Below, piece after piece: positions 18,783 through 32,300 of a DNA stretch of 64,000 nucleotides. The notes under the pieces were generated by a model. The model did no database searches. It saw nothing but the letters and a program-made list of their open reading frames with translations, and was not told the origin of the DNA. Source of the stretch: Eutreptiella sp. 'Long Island Sound 2002' (lineage: Eukaryota > Euglenozoa > Euglenophyceae > Eutreptiales > Eutreptiaceae); assembly GCA_964036045.1 (NCBI GenBank), contig OZ038383.1, forward strand, positions 109,899,188 to 109,963,187, read 5' to 3'. The translations under genes and the position numbers were made by a program. The number at the start of each line of letters is the position of its first letter. Position 1 is the first letter of the stretch.

Positions 18783-21700
18783 TGGGTACCCGTCTCACGG
18801 TGAGACGGGTCAAGATGGGTACCCGTCTCACGGTGAGACGGGTCAAGATGGGTACCCGTCTCACGGTGAGATGGGTCAGAATGGGTACCCGTCTCACGGT
18901 GAGACGGGTCAAGACTGGTACCCGTCTCACGGTGAGACGGGTCAAAATGGGTACCCGTCTCACGGTGAGAAGGGTCAAGATGGGTACCCGTCTCTCGGTG
19001 AGACAGGTCAAAATGGGTACCCGTCTCACGGTGAGACGGATCAAAATGGGTACCCGTCTCACTGTGAGACAGGTCAAAATGGGTACCCGTCTCACGGTGA
19101 GACGGATCAAAATGGGTACCCGTCTCACGGTGAGACAGGTCACAATGGGTGCCGTTTCACGGTGAGACGGGTGAAGACAGGTACCCGTCTCACGGTGAGA
19201 CGGGTCAGGACAGGTACCCGCCTCATGGTGAGACGGGTCAAGACAGGTACCCGTCTCACGGTGAGACGGGTCAAGATGGGTACCCGTCTCACGGTGAGAC
19301 GGGTCAAGACAGGTACCTGTCTCACGGTGAGACGCCTCAAGATGGGTACCCGTCTCACGGTGAGACGGGCCAAAATGGGTACCCGTCTCATGGTGAGACG
19401 GGTCAAGATGGGTACCCGTCTCACGGTGAGACGGGTCAAGACAGGTACCCGTCTTACGGTGAAACGGGTCAAAACGGGTACCCGTCTCACGGTGATACGG
19501 GTCAAAATAGGTACCCGTCTCATGGTGAGACGGGTCAAAATGGGTACCCGTCTCATGGTGACACGGGTCAAGACAAGTACCCATCGTACGGTGAGACAGG
19601 TCAAAATGGGTACCCGTCTCACGGTGAGACGGGTCAAGATGGGTACCAGTCTCACGGTGAGACGGGTCAAAATGGGTACCCGTCTCACCGTGAGACAGGT
19701 CACAATGGGTACCCGTCTCACGGTGAGACGGATGAAGACAGGTACCCGTATCACGGTGAGAAGGGTCAGGAAAGGTACCTGTCCCACCCGTGAGATGGGT
19801 CAAGACAGGTACCCGCCTCATGGTGAGACGGGTCAAGACAGGTACCCGTCTCACGGTGAAACGGGTGAAGATGGGTACCCGTCTCACGGTGAGACAGGTC
19901 AAAATGGGTACCACTCTCACAGTGGGACAGGTCAAGATGGGTACCCGTCTCACGGTGAGACGGGTCAAGATGGGTACCCGTCTCACGGTGAGACGGGTCA
20001 AGACAGGTACCCGTCTCACGGTGAGACGGGTCAAAATGGGTACCCGTCTCACGGTGAGACGGGTCAAGACAGGTACCCGTTTCACGGTGAAACGGGTCAA
20101 GATGGTTACCCGTCTCATGGTGAGACGGGTCAAGGCAGGTACGCGTCTCAGGGTGAGACGGGTTAAGACAAGTACCCGTCTCACGGTGAGATGGGTCAAA
20201 ATGGGTACCCGTCTCATGGTGGGACGGGTCAAGATGGCTACCCGCACCACGGTGAGACGGGTGAAAACAGGTACCCGTCTCACGGTGAGACGGGTCAAGA
20301 TGGGTACCCGTCTCACGGTGACACGGGTCAAAATGGGTGCGCGTCTCACGCTGAGACGGGTCAAAATGGGTACCTGTTTCACGGTGAGACGGGTCAAGAC
20401 AGGTACCCGTCTCACAGTGAGACGGGTCAAAATGGGTACCCGTCTCACGGTGAGACGGGTCAAGATGGGTACCCGTCTCACGGTGAAACGGGTTAAAATG
20501 GGTACCCGTCTCACGGTGAGACGGGTCAAAATGGGTACCCGCCTCACGGTGAGACAGGTCAAGATGGGTACCCGTCTCACGGTGATACGGGTCAAAATGG
20601 GTACCCGTCTCACGGTGAGACGGGTCAAAATGGGTACCCGCCTCACGGTGAGACGGGTCAAGACTGGTACCCGTCTCACGGTGAGACGGGTCAAAATGGG
20701 TACCCGTCTCACGGTGAGACGGGCCAAAATGGGTACCCGTCTCATGGTGAGACGGGTCAAGATGGGTACCCGTCTCATGGTGGGACGGGTCAAAATGGGT
20801 ACCCGTCTCACGGTGAGACGGGTCAAAATGGGTACCCGTCTCACGGTGAGACGGGTCAAGATGGGTACCCGTCTCACGATGAGACGGGTCAAGACAGGTA
20901 TGCGTCTCACGGTGCGACGAGTCAAAATGGGTACCCCCCTCACGGTGAGACAGGTCAGGATTGGTACCCGTCTCACGGTGAAACAAGTCAAAATGGGTAC
21001 CCCTCTCACGGTGAGACGGGTCAAGACAGGTACCCGTCTCACGGTGAGACGGGTCAAAATGGGTACCTGTCTCACGGTGAGACGGGTCAAAATGGGTACA
21101 TGTCTCACGGTGAGACGGGTCAAGATGGGTACCCGTCTCACGGTGAGATGGGTCAAAAAGGTACCCGTCTCACGGTCAGACGGGTCAAGACAGGTACCCG
21201 TCTCACGGTGAGACAGGTCAAGATGGGTACCCGTCTCACGGTGATACGGGTCAAAATGGGTACCCGTCTCACGGTGAGACGGGTCAAAATGGGTACCCGC
21301 CTCACAGTGAGACGGGTCAAGACTGGTACCCGTCTCACGGTGAGACAGGTCAAAATGGGTACCCGTCTCATGGTGAGACGGGTCAAAATGGGTACCGGTC
21401 TCATGGTGAGACGGGTCAAAATGGGTACCCGTCTCATGGTGAGACGGGTCAAAATGGGTACCCGTCTTACGGTGAGACGGGTCAAGATTGGTACCCGTGT
21501 CACGGTGAGACGGGTCAAGACAGGTACCCGTCTCACGGTGAGACGGGCCAAAATGGGTACCCCCCTCACGGTGAAACGGGTCAAGATTGGTAACCATGTC
21601 ACGGTGAAACAGGTCAAAATGGGTACCCGTCTCACGGTGAGACGGGTCAAGACTGGTACCGGTCTCATGGTGAGATGGGTCAAAATGGGTACCCGTTTCA

Positions 21701-22896
21701 CGGTGGGACGGGTCAAAATGGGTACGCGTCTCACGGTGAGACGGGTCAAGACTGGTACCCGTCTCACGGTGAGACGGGTCAAAATGGGTACCCGTTTCAC
21801 GGTGAGACGGGTCAAAATGGGTACCCGTCTCATGGTGAGACGGGTCAAAATGGGTACCCGTCTCATGGTGAGACGGGTCAAAATGGGTACCCGTCTCATG
21901 GTGAGACGGGTCAAAATGGGTACCCGTCTCACGGTGAGACGGGTCAAGATGGGTACCCGTCTCACGGTGAGACGGGTCAGGATGGGTACCCGTCTCACGG
22001 TGAGACGGGTCAAGACAGGTACCCGTCTCACGGTGAGACGGGTCAAAATGGGTACCCCCCTCACGGTCAGACGGGTCAAGATTGGTACCCGTCCCACGGT
22101 GAAACAGGTCAAAATGGGTAACCGTCTCACGGTGAGACGGGTCAAGACTGGTACCTGTCTCATGGTGAGACGGGTCAAGATTGGTACCCGTCTCATCGTG
22201 AGACGGGTCAAAATGGGTAGGCGTCTCACGGTGAGACGGGTCAAGACTGGTACCCGTCTCACGGTGAGACGGGTCAAGATGGGTACCCGTCTCACGGTGA
22301 GACGGGTCGAGACAAGTACCCGTCTCACGGTGAGACGGGTCAAAATGGGTACCAGTCTCATGGTTAGACGGGTCAAGATGGGTACCCGTCTCACGGTGAG
22401 ACTTGTCAAGACAGGTACCCGTCTCACAATGAGACGGGTCAAAATGGGTACCCTTCTCATGGTGAGACGGGTCAAGATGGGTACCCGTCTCACGGTCAGA
22501 CAGGTCAAGATGGGTACCCGTCTCACGGTGAAATGGGTCAAAATGGGTACCCGTCTCATGGTGGGACGGGTCAGGATGGGTACCCGTCTCACGGTGAGAT
22601 GGGTCAAGACAGGTGGTCGTCACACGGTGAGACGGGTCAAAATGGGTACCCGTCTCATTGTGAGACGGGTCAAGATGGGTAACCGTCTCACGGTGAGACG
22701 GATCAAGATGGGTACCCGTCTCACGGTGAAACGGGTCAAAATGGGTACCCGTCTCACGGTGAGACGCCTCAAGATTGGTACCCGTCTCACGGTGATGCGG
22801 GTCAAGATGGGTACCTGTCTCATGGTGAGACGGGTCAACATGGGTACGCGTCTCACGATGAGACGGGTCAAGGTAGGTACCCGTCTCACGGTGAGG
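18783..22896. repeat. 33 bp palindromic satellite, about 125 copies
   Basis: Each 33 bp unit contains a 23 bp palindrome, ACCCGTCTCAC and GTGAGACGGGT around a single central G, plus a 10 bp spacer of the type CAAGATGGGT or CAAAATGGGT. GGTACC and CGTCTC occur in almost every unit. Because 33 is a multiple of three, all six frames stay open for long stretches, up to 1396 codons on the - strand at 18727-22917, each encoding an 11-residue repeat. The frame of the repeat peptide changes along those ORFs through indels, so there is no sign of selection for protein. Copies differ by scattered substitutions, with no gradient that I can see. Confidence 0.95.
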
Positions 22897-23002
22897 GGAT
22901 TTTATGTAAATTTCCATTCCCTCTGCCCACTGCCATAGTTGTCAATTGGCAAGCTCAGCATGCACAGTGCGGTGTACAGATTCTGCACTGGATTCCTTGT
23001 AT

Positions 23003-23299
23003 TTATAGAAACACACGCCCAGAATCGTCCATCCAAACCTCCTTTCGCATGTGCTGCTTCACCGCCTCCTTGACAAACCGGGTCTGAGCAGCCTCCACAA
23101 CATCCACGTTATCCATCACATAACTTCTAACAATGTTCTCGGCTTCATCAACCGGGTACTGTTGATCGGTGTCATTGCGCAGTTGCTCCACTTGCCCTTT
23201 GATTAGTTCGTCCTCCATTTCCTTTTGGTACCTTCTCCGGCCTGCCGAAATGCAAGGCATGTGCAACGTGACTAGACTACAATCGTTGTAGCAACACAC
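23003..23299 (-). CDS. Possible terminal exon of an unrecognised gene
   Basis: This 98-codon frame on the - strand has balanced, non-repetitive composition and ends in GRVFL followed by a stop. The peptide is charged and probably helical (RRRYQKEMEDELIKGQVEQL; then VDVVEAAQTRFVKEAVKQHM), unlike its satellite neighbours. A possible splice acceptor, TTTCGGCAG followed by GCCGG, lies about 20 codons after the nominal ATG, so the real coding part may begin there as a last exon. Upstream on this strand lies the CTCCCTTT satellite, so any earlier exons are distant or lost. I do not recognise the family. It could also be a chance frame. Confidence 0.4.
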   Translation of the reverse strand: MCCYNDCSLVTLHMPCISAGRRRYQKEMEDELIKGQVEQLRNDTDQQYPVDEAENIVRSYVMDNVDVVEAAQTRFVKEAVKQHMRKEVWMDDSGRVFL

Positions 23300-23309
23300 A
23301 ACAGAGTTA

Positions 23310-26300
23310 TCCCTTTCGCTCCCTTGCCCTCATTTTAGCCCCCTTTACCTCATTTTAGATCCCTTTAGCTCCCTTCAGCTCCCTTCAGCTCCCTTTAGCC
23401 CCCTTTACCTCATTTTAGATCCTTTTAGCTCCCTCTACCTCCCTTCACATTCCTTCAGCTCCCTTTACCTCCCTTCAGCTCCCTTTAGCTCCCTTCAGCT
23501 CCCTTTAGCTCCCTTCAGCTCCCTTTAGCTCCCTTTAGCTCCCTTTACCTCATTTTAGATTCCTCTAGCTCCCTCTACCTCCATTCACATTCCTTTAGCT
23601 CCCTTTAGCTCCCTTCAGCTCCCTTTAGCTCCCTCCAGCTCCCTTGAGCTCCTTTCAGCCCCCTTTACCTCATTTTAGATCCCTTTAGCTCCCTCTACCT
23701 CCTTTCACATTCCTTCAGCTCCCGTTACCTCCCTTCAGCTCCCTTTAGCTCCCTTCAGCTCCCTTTAGCTCCCTTCAGCTCCCTTTAGCTCCCTTTAGCT
23801 CCCTTTACCTCATTTTAGATCCCTTTAGCTCCCTCTACCTCCCTTCACATTCCTTCAGCTCCCTTTAGCTCCCTTCAGCTCCCTTGAGCTCCCTTCAGCT
23901 CCCTTTAGCTCCTTTTAGCCCCCTTTACTTCATTTTAGATCCCTTTAGCTCCCTCTACCTCCCTTCACATTCCTTCAGCTCCCTTTACCTCCCTTCAGCT
24001 CCCTTTAGCTCCCTCCAGCTCCTTTTAGCTCCCTTCAGCACCCTTTAGCTCCCTGTAGCCCCCTTTACCTCATTTTCGATCACTTTATCTCCCTCTACCT
24101 CCCTTCACATTCCTTCAGCTCCCTTTAGCTCCCTTCAGCTCCCTTTAGCTCCCTTGAGCTCCCTTTAGCTCCTTTTAGCCCCCTTTACCTCATTTTAGAT
24201 CCCTTTAGCCCCCTCTACCTCCCTTCACATTCCTTCAGCTCCCTTTACCTCCCTTCAGCTCCCTTTAGGTCCCTTCAGCTCCCTTTAGCTCCCTTGAGCT
24301 CCCTTTAGCTCTCTTTGACCCCCTTTACCTCATTTTAGATCCCTTTGGCTCCCTCCACCTCCCTTCACATTCCTTCAGCTCCCTTTAGCTCCCTTCAGCT
24401 CCCTTTAGCTCCCTTCAGCTCCCTTTAGCTCCTTTTAGCCCCCTTTACCTCATTTTAGATCCCTTTAGCTGCCTCTACCTCCCTTCACATTCCTTCAGCT
24501 CCCTTTACCTCCCTTCAGCTCCCTTTAGCTCCCTTCAGCTCCCTTTAGCTCCCTTCAGCTCCCTTTAGCTCCGTTTAGCCCCCTTTACCTCATTTTAGAT
24601 CCCTTTAGCTCCCTCTACCTCCCTTCACATTCCTTCAGCTCCCTTTAGCTCCCTTCAGCTTCCTTTAGCTCCCTTCAGCTCCCTTTAGCTCCTTTCAGGC
24701 CCCTTTACCTCATTTTAGATCCCTTTAGCTCCCTCTACCTCCCTTCACATTTCTTCAGCTCCCTTTACCTCCCTTCAGCTCCGTTTAGCTCCCTTCAGCT
24801 CCCCTTAGCTCCCTTCAGCTCCCTTTAGCTCCCTTTAGCTCCCTTTACCTCATTTTAGATCCCTTTAGCTCCCTCTACCTCCCTTTACATTCTTCACCTC
24901 CCTTTAGCTCCCTTTAGCTCCCTTCAGCTCCCTTTAGCTCCCTTCAGCTCCCTTTAGCTCCCTTTAGCTCCCTTTAGCTCATTTTAGATCCCTTTAGCTC
25001 CCTCTACCTCCTTTCACATTCCTTCAGCTCCCTTCCGCTCCCTTCAGCTCCCTTTAGCTCCCTTCAGCTCCCTTTAGCTCCTTTTAGCCCCCTTTACCTC
25101 ATTTTAGATCCCTTTAGCTCCCTCTACCTCCCTTCACATTCCTTCAGCTCCCTTTACCTCCCTTCAGCTCCCTTTACCTCCCTTCAGCTCCCTTTAGCTC
25201 CCTTCAGCTCCCTTTAGCTCCCTTTAGCTCCCTTTACCTCATTTTAGATCCCTTTAGCTCCCTCTACCTCCCTTCACATTCCTTCAGCTCTCTTTACCTC
25301 CCTTCAGCTCCCTTTAGCTCCCTTCAGCTCCCTTCAGCTCTCTTCAGCTCCCTTTAGCCCCCTTTAGCTCCCTTTACCTCATTTTAGATCCCTTTAGCTC
25401 CCTCTACCTCCCTTCACATTCCTTCAGCTCTCTTTAGCTCCCTTCAGCTCCCTTTAGCTCCCTTCAGCTCCCTTTAGCTCCCTTTAGCTCCCTTTACCTC
25501 TTTTTAGATCCCTTTAGCTCCCTCTACCTCCCTTTACATTCTTCACCTCCCTTTACCTCCATTCAGCTCCCTTTAGCTCCCTTCAGCTCCCTTTAGCTCC
25601 CTTCAGCTCCCTTTAGCTCCCTTTAGCTCCCTTTAGCTCATTTTAGATCCCTTTAGCTCCCTCTACCTCCCTTCTCATTCCTTCAGCTCCCTTCAGCTCC
25701 CTTCAGCTCCCTTTAGCTCCCTTCAGCTCCCTTTAGCTCCTTTTAGCCCCCTTTACCTCATTTTAGATCCCTTTAGCTCCCTCTACCTCCCTCCACATTC
25801 CTTCAGCTCCCTTTACCTCCCTTCAGCTCCCTTTAGCTCCCTTCAGCTTTCTTTAGCTCCCTTCAGCTCCCTTTAGCTCCATTTAGCCCCCTTTACCTCA
25901 TTTTAGATCCCCTTAGCTCCCTCTACCTCCCTTCACATTCCTTCAGCTCCCTTTACCTCCCTTCAGCTCCCTTTAGCTCCCTTCAGCTCCCTTTAGCTCC
26001 CTTCAGCTCCCTTTAGCCCCCTTTAGCTCCCTTTACCTCATTTTAGATCCCTTTAGCTCCCTCTACCTCCCTTCACATTCCTTCAGCTCTCTTTAGCTCC
26101 CTTCAGCTCCCTTTAGCTCCCTTCAGCTCCCTTTAGCTCCTTTTAGCCCCCTTTACCTCATTTTAGATCCCTGTAGCTCCCTCTACCTCCCTTCACATTC
26201 CTTCAGCTCCCTTTACCTCCTTTCAGCTCCCTTTAGGTCCCTTCAGCTCCCTTTAGCTCCCTTCAGCTCCCTTTAGCTCCCTTCAGCTCCCTTTACCTCA

Positions 26301-29300
26301 TTTTAGATCCCTTTAGCTCCCTGTACCTCCCTTCACATTCCTTCAGCTCCCTTCACCTCCCTTCAGCTCCCTTTAGCTCCCTTCAGCTCCCTTTAGCTCC
26401 CTTCAGCTCCCTTTAGCCCCCTTTAGCTCCCTTTACCTCATTTTAGATCCCTTTAGCTCCCTCTACCTCCCTTCACATTCCTTCAGCTCCCTGCAGCTCC
26501 CTTCAGCTCCCTTTAGCTCCTTTTAGCCCCCTTTACCTCATTTTAGATCCCTTTAGCTCCCTCTACCTCCCTCCACATTCCTTCAGCTCCCTTTACCTCC
26601 CTTCAGCTCCCTTTAGCTCCCTTCAGCCCCCGTTAGCTCCCTTCAGGTCCCTTCAGCTCATTTTAGCCCCCTTTACCTCATTTTAGATCCCTTTAGCTCC
26701 CTCTACCTCCCTTCACATTCCTTCAGCTCCCTGTACCTCCCTTCACCTCCTTTTAGCTCCCTTCAGCTTCCTTTAGCTCCCGTCAACTCCCTTTAGCTCC
26801 CTTTAGCTCCCTTTACCTCAGTTTAGATCCCTTGGGCTCCCTCTACCTCCCTTCACATTCCTTCAGCCCCCTTTTAGCTCCCTTCAGCTCCCTTCAGCTC
26901 CCTTCAGCTCCCTTTAGCTCCCTTCAGCTCCCTTTAGCTCCTTCTAGCCCCCTTCACCTCATTTTAGATCCCTTTAGCTCCCTCTACCTCCCTTCACATT
27001 CCTTCAGCTCCTTTTACCTCCCTTCAGCTCCCTTTAGCTCCCTTCAGCTCCCTTTAGCTCCCTTCAGCTCCCTTTAGCTCCCTTTAGCCCCCTTTACCTC
27101 ATTTTAGATCCCTTTAGCTCCCTCTGCCTCCCTTCACATTCCTTCAATTCCCTTCAGCCCCCTTTAGCTCCCTTCAGCTCCATTTAGCTCCTTTTAGCCC
27201 CCTTTACCTCATTTTAGATCCCTTTAGCTCCCTCTACCGGCCTTCACATTCCTTCAGCTCCCTTTACCTCCCTTCAGCTCCCTTTAGCTCCCTTCAGTAC
27301 CCTTTAGCTCCCTTCAGCTCCCTTTAGCTCCCTTTAGCTCCCTTTACCTCATTTTAGATCCCTTTAGCTCCCTCTACCTCCCTTCACATTCCTTCAGCTC
27401 CCTTTAGCTCCCTTCAGCTCCTCTTAGCTCCCTCCAGCTCCCTTTAGCTCCCTTCAGCTCCCTTTAGCTCCTTTTAGCCCCCTTTACCTCATTTTAGATC
27501 CCTTTAGCTCCCTCTACCTCCCTTCACATTCCTTCAGCTCCCTTCACCTCCCTTCTGCTCCCTTTAGCTCCCTTCAGCTCCCTTTAGCTCCCTTCAGCTC
27601 CCTTTAGCTCCCTTTAGCTCCCTTTACCTCATTTTAGATCCCTTTAGCTCCCTCTACCTCCCTTCATTATCCTTCAGCTCCCTTTAGCTCCCTTCAGCTC
27701 CCTTCAGCTCCCTTCAGCTCCCTTTAGCTCCTTTTAGCCCCCTTTACCTCATTTTAGATCCCTTTAGCTCCCTCTACGTCCCTTCATATTTCCTTGAGCT
27801 CCCTTTACCTCCCGTCAGCTCCCTTCAGCTCCCCTTAGCTCCCCCCAGCTCCCTTTAGCTCCCTTTAGCTCCCTTTACCTCATTTTAGATCCCTTTAGCT
27901 CCCTCTACCTCCCTTCAGATTCCTTCAGCTCCATGTAGCTCCCTCCAGCTCATTTTAGCTCCCTTCAGCTCCCTTTAGCTCCCTTTAGCCCCCTTTACCT
28001 CATTTTAGATCCCTTTAGCTCCCTCTACCTCCCTTCACATTCCTTCGGCTCCCTTTAGCTCCCTTCAGCTCCCTTTAGCTCCCTTCAGCTCCCTTTAGCT
28101 CCCTTTAGCTCCCTTCAGCTCCGTTTACCTCATTTGAGATCCCTTTAGCTCCCTCTACCTCCCTTCACATTCCTTCAGCTCCCTTCAGCTCCCTTCAGCT
28201 CCTTTTAGCCCCCTTTACGTCATTTTAGATCCCTTTAGCTCCCTCTACCTCCCTTCAGCTCCCTTTAGCTCCCTTTAGCTGCCTTCAGCTCACTTTAGCT
28301 CCCTTCAGCTCCCTTCAGCTCCCTTCAGCTCCCTTTAGCTCCCTTCAGCTCCCTTTAGCTCCCTTTAGCTCCCTCTACCTCATTTTAGATCCCTTTAGCT
28401 CCCTCTACCTCCCTTCACAATTCCTTCAGCTCCCGTTACCTCCCTTCAGCTCCCTTTAGCTCCCTTCAGCTTCCTTTAGCTCCCTTCAGCTCCCTTTAGC
28501 ACCCTTTAGCTCCCTTTACCTCATTTTAGATCCCTTTAGCTCCCTCCACCTCCCTTCACATTCCTTCAGCTCCCTTTAGCTGCCTTCAGCTCACTTTAGC
28601 TCCCTTCAGCTCCCTTCAGCTCCCTTCAGCTCCCTTCAGCTCCCTTCAGCTCCCTTTAGCTCCCTTTAGCTCCCTTTACCTCATTTTAGATCCCTTCAGC
28701 TCCCTCTACCTCCCTTCACATTCCTTCAGCTCCCTTTACCTCCCTTCAGCTCCCTTTAGCTCCCTTCAGCTCCCTTTAGCTCCCTTCAGCTCCCTTTAGC
28801 TCCTTTTAGCCCCATTTACCTCATTTTAGATCCCTTTAGCTCCCTCTACCTCCCTTCACATTCCTTCTGCTCCCTTTACCTCGCTTCAGCTCCCTTCAGC
28901 TCCCTTTAGCTCCCTTCAGCTTCCTTTAGCTCCCTTCAGCTCCCTTTAGCACCCTTTAGCTCCCTTTACCTCATTTTAGATCCTTTTAGCTCCCTCCACC
29001 TCCCTTCACATTCCTTCAGCTCCCTTTAGCTCCCTTCAGCTCACTTTAGCTCCCTTTAGCTCCCTTCAGCTCCCTTCAGCTCCCTTTACCTCATTTTAGA
29101 TCCCTTTAGCTCCCTCTACCTCCCTTCACATTCCCTGAGCTCCCTTTACCTCCCTTCAGCTCCCTTCAGCTCTCTTTAGCTCCCTTCAGCTTCCTTTAGC
29201 TCCCTTCAGCTCCCTTTAGCACCCTTTAGCTCCCTTTACCTCATTTTAGATCCTCTTAGCTCCCTCCACCTCCCTTCACATTCCTTCACCTCTCTTCAGC

Positions 29301-32300
29301 TCCCTTCAGCTCCCTTTAGCTCCCTTCAGCTCCCTTTAGCTCCCTTTAGCTCCCTTTACCTCATTTTAGATCCCTTTAGCTCCCTCTACCTCCCTTCACA
29401 TTCCTTCAGCTCCCTTTAGCTCCCTTCAGCTCACCTTAGCTCCCTTCAGCTCACTCTAGCTCCTTTTAGCCCCCTTTACCTTATTTCAGATCCCTTTAGC
29501 TCCCTCTACCTCCCTTCACATTCCTTGAGCTCCCTTTACCTCCCTTCAGCTCCCTTCAGCTCCCTTTAGCTCCCTTCAGCTTCCTTTAGCTCCCTTCAGC
29601 TCCCTTTAGCACCCTTTAGCTCCCTTTACCTCATTTTAGATCCCTTTAGCTCCCTCCACCTCCCTTCACATTCCTTCAGCTCCCTTTAGCTCCCTTCAGC
29701 TCCCTTTAGCTTCCTTTAGGTCCCTTTAGCTCCCTTCAGCCCCCTTTAGCTCCTTTTAGCCCCCTTTACGTCATTTTAGATCCCTTTGGCTCCCTCTACC
29801 TCCCTTCACATTCCTTCAGCTCCCGTTACCTCCCTTCAGCTCCCTTTAGCTCCCTTCAGCTTCCTTTAGCTCCCTTCAGCTCCCTTTAGCACCCTTTAGC
29901 TCCCTCTACCTCATTTTAGATCCCTTTAGCTCCCTTCACCTCCCTTCACATTCCTTCAGCTCCCTTTAGCTGCCTTCAGCTCACTTTAGCTCCCTTCAGC
30001 TCCCTTCAGCTCCCTTCAGCTCCCTTTAGCTCCCTTCAGCTCCCTTTAGCTCCCTTTAGCTCCCTTTACCTCATTTTAGATCCCTTTAGCTCCCTCTACC
30101 TCCCTTCACATTCCTTCAGCTCCCTTTACCTCCCTTCAGCTCCCTTTAGCTCCCTTCAGCTCCCTTTAGCTCCCTTCAGCTCCCTTTAGCTCCTTTTAGC
30201 CCCATTTACCTCATTTTAGATCCCTTTAGCTCCCTCTACCTCCCTTCACATTCCTTCAGCTCCCTTTACCTCCCTTCAGCTCCCTTCAGCTCCCTTTAGC
30301 TCCCTTCAGCTTCCTTTAGCTCCCTTCAGCTCCCTTTAGCACCCTTTAGCTCCCTTTGCCTCATTTTAGATCCCTTCAGCTCCCTCCACCTCCCTTCACA
30401 TTCCTTCAGCTCCCTTTAGCTCCCTTCAGCTCACTTTAGCTCCCTTCAGCCCCCTTTAGCTCCTTTTAGCCCCCTTTACGTCATTTTAGATCCCTTTAGC
30501 TCCCTCTACCTCCCTTCACATTCCTTCAGCTCCCGTTACCTCCCTTCAGCTCCCTTTAGCTCCCTTCAGCTTCCTTTAGCTCCCTCCAGCTCCCTTTAGC
30601 ACCCTTTAGCTCCCTTTACCTCATTTTAGATCCCTTTAGCTCCCTTCACCTCCCTTCACATTCCTGCAGCTCCCTTTAGCTGCCTTCAGCTCACTTTAGC
30701 TCCCTTCAGCTCCCTTCAGCTCCCTTCAGCTCCCTTTTAGCTCCCTTCAGCTCCCTTTAGCTCCCTTTAGCTCCCTTTACCTCATTTTAGATCCCTTTAG
30801 CTCCCTCTACCTCCCTTCACATTCCTTCAGCTCTCTTTACCTCCCTTCAGCTCCCTTTAGCTCCCTTCAGCTCCCTTTAGCTCCCTTCAGCTCCCTTTAG
30901 CTCCTTTTAGCCCCATTTACCTCATTTTAGATCCCTTTAGCTCCCTCTACCTCCCTTCACATTCCTTGAGCTCCCTTTACCTCCCTTCAGCTCCCTTCAG
31001 CTCCCTTTAGCTCCCTTCAGCTTCCTTTAGCTCCCTTCAGCTCCCTTTAGCACCCTTTAGCTCCCTTTACCTCATTTTAGATCCCTTTAGCTCCCTGCAC
31101 CTCCCTTCACATTCCTTCAGCTCCCTTTAGCTCCCTTTAGCTCCCTTCAGCCCCCTTCAGCTCCCTTCAACTCTCTTCAGCTCCCTTTAGCTCCCTTCAG
31201 CTCCCTTTAGCTCCCTTTAGCTCCCTTTACCTCATTTTAGATCCCTTTAGCTCCCTCTACCTCCCTTCACATTCCTTCAGCTCCCTTTACCTCCCTTCAG
31301 CTCCCTTTAGCTTCCTTCAGCCCCCTTTAGCTCCTTTTAGCCCCCTTTACGTCATTTTAGATCCCTTTAGCTCCCTCTACCTCCCTTCACATTCCTTCAG
31401 CTCCCGTTACCTCCCTTCAGCTCCCTTTAGCTCCCTTCAGCTTCCTTTAGCTCCCTTCAGCTCCCTTTAGCACCCTTTAGCTCCCTTTACCTCATTTTAG
31501 ATCCCTTTAGCTCCCTCCACCTCCCTTCACATTCCTTCAGCTCCCTTTAGCTGCCTTCAGCTCACTTTAGCTCCCTTCAGCTCCCTTCAGCTCCCTTCAG
31601 CTCCGTTTAGCTCCCTTCAGCTCCCTTTAGCTCCCTTTAGCTCCCTTTACCTCATTTTAGATCCCTTTAGCTCCCTCTACCTCCCTTCACATTCCTTCAG
31701 CTCCCTTTACCTCCCTTCAGCTCCCTTTAGCTCCCTTCAGCTCCCTTTAGCTCCCTTCAGCTCCCTTTAGCTCCTTTCAGCCCCATTTACCTCATTTTAG
31801 ATCCCTTTAGCTCCCTCTACCTCCCTTCAAATTCCTTCAGCTCCCTTTACCTCCCTTCAGCTCCCTTCAGCTCCCTTTAGCTCCCTTCAGCTACCTTTAG
31901 CTCCCTTCAGCTCCCTTTAGCACCCTTTAGCTCCCTTTACCTCATTTTAGATCCCTTTAGCTCCCTCCACCTCCCTTCACATTCCTTCAGCTCCCTTTAG
32001 CTCCCTTCAGCTCCCTTTAGCTCCCTTTAGCTCCCTTCAGCTCCCTTCAGCTCCCTTTACCTCATTTTAGATCCCTTTAGCTCCCTCTACCTCCCTTCAC
32101 ATTCCTTCAGCTCCCTTTAGCTCCCTTCAGCTCACTTTAGCTCCCTTCAGCTCACTTTAGCTCCTTTTAGCCCCCTTTACCTCATTTCAGATCCCTTTAG
32201 CTCCCTCTACCTCCCTTCACATTCCTTGAGCTCCCTTTACCTCCCTTCAGCTCCCTTCAGCTCCCTTTAGCTCCCTTCAGCTTCCTTTAGCTCCCTTCAG

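Noticed and set aside
18783-22896. CRISPR-like array of palindromic repeats
   Set aside because: The spacers are only about 10 bp and nearly identical, there are no cas genes, and the setting is eukaryotic.
18727-22917. A 1396-codon frame on the - strand and several + frames of 200-612 codons
   Set aside because: They are translations of the 33 bp satellite. All six frames are open, and the repeat peptide switches phase along the frame because of indels, which is not expected for a protein under selection.
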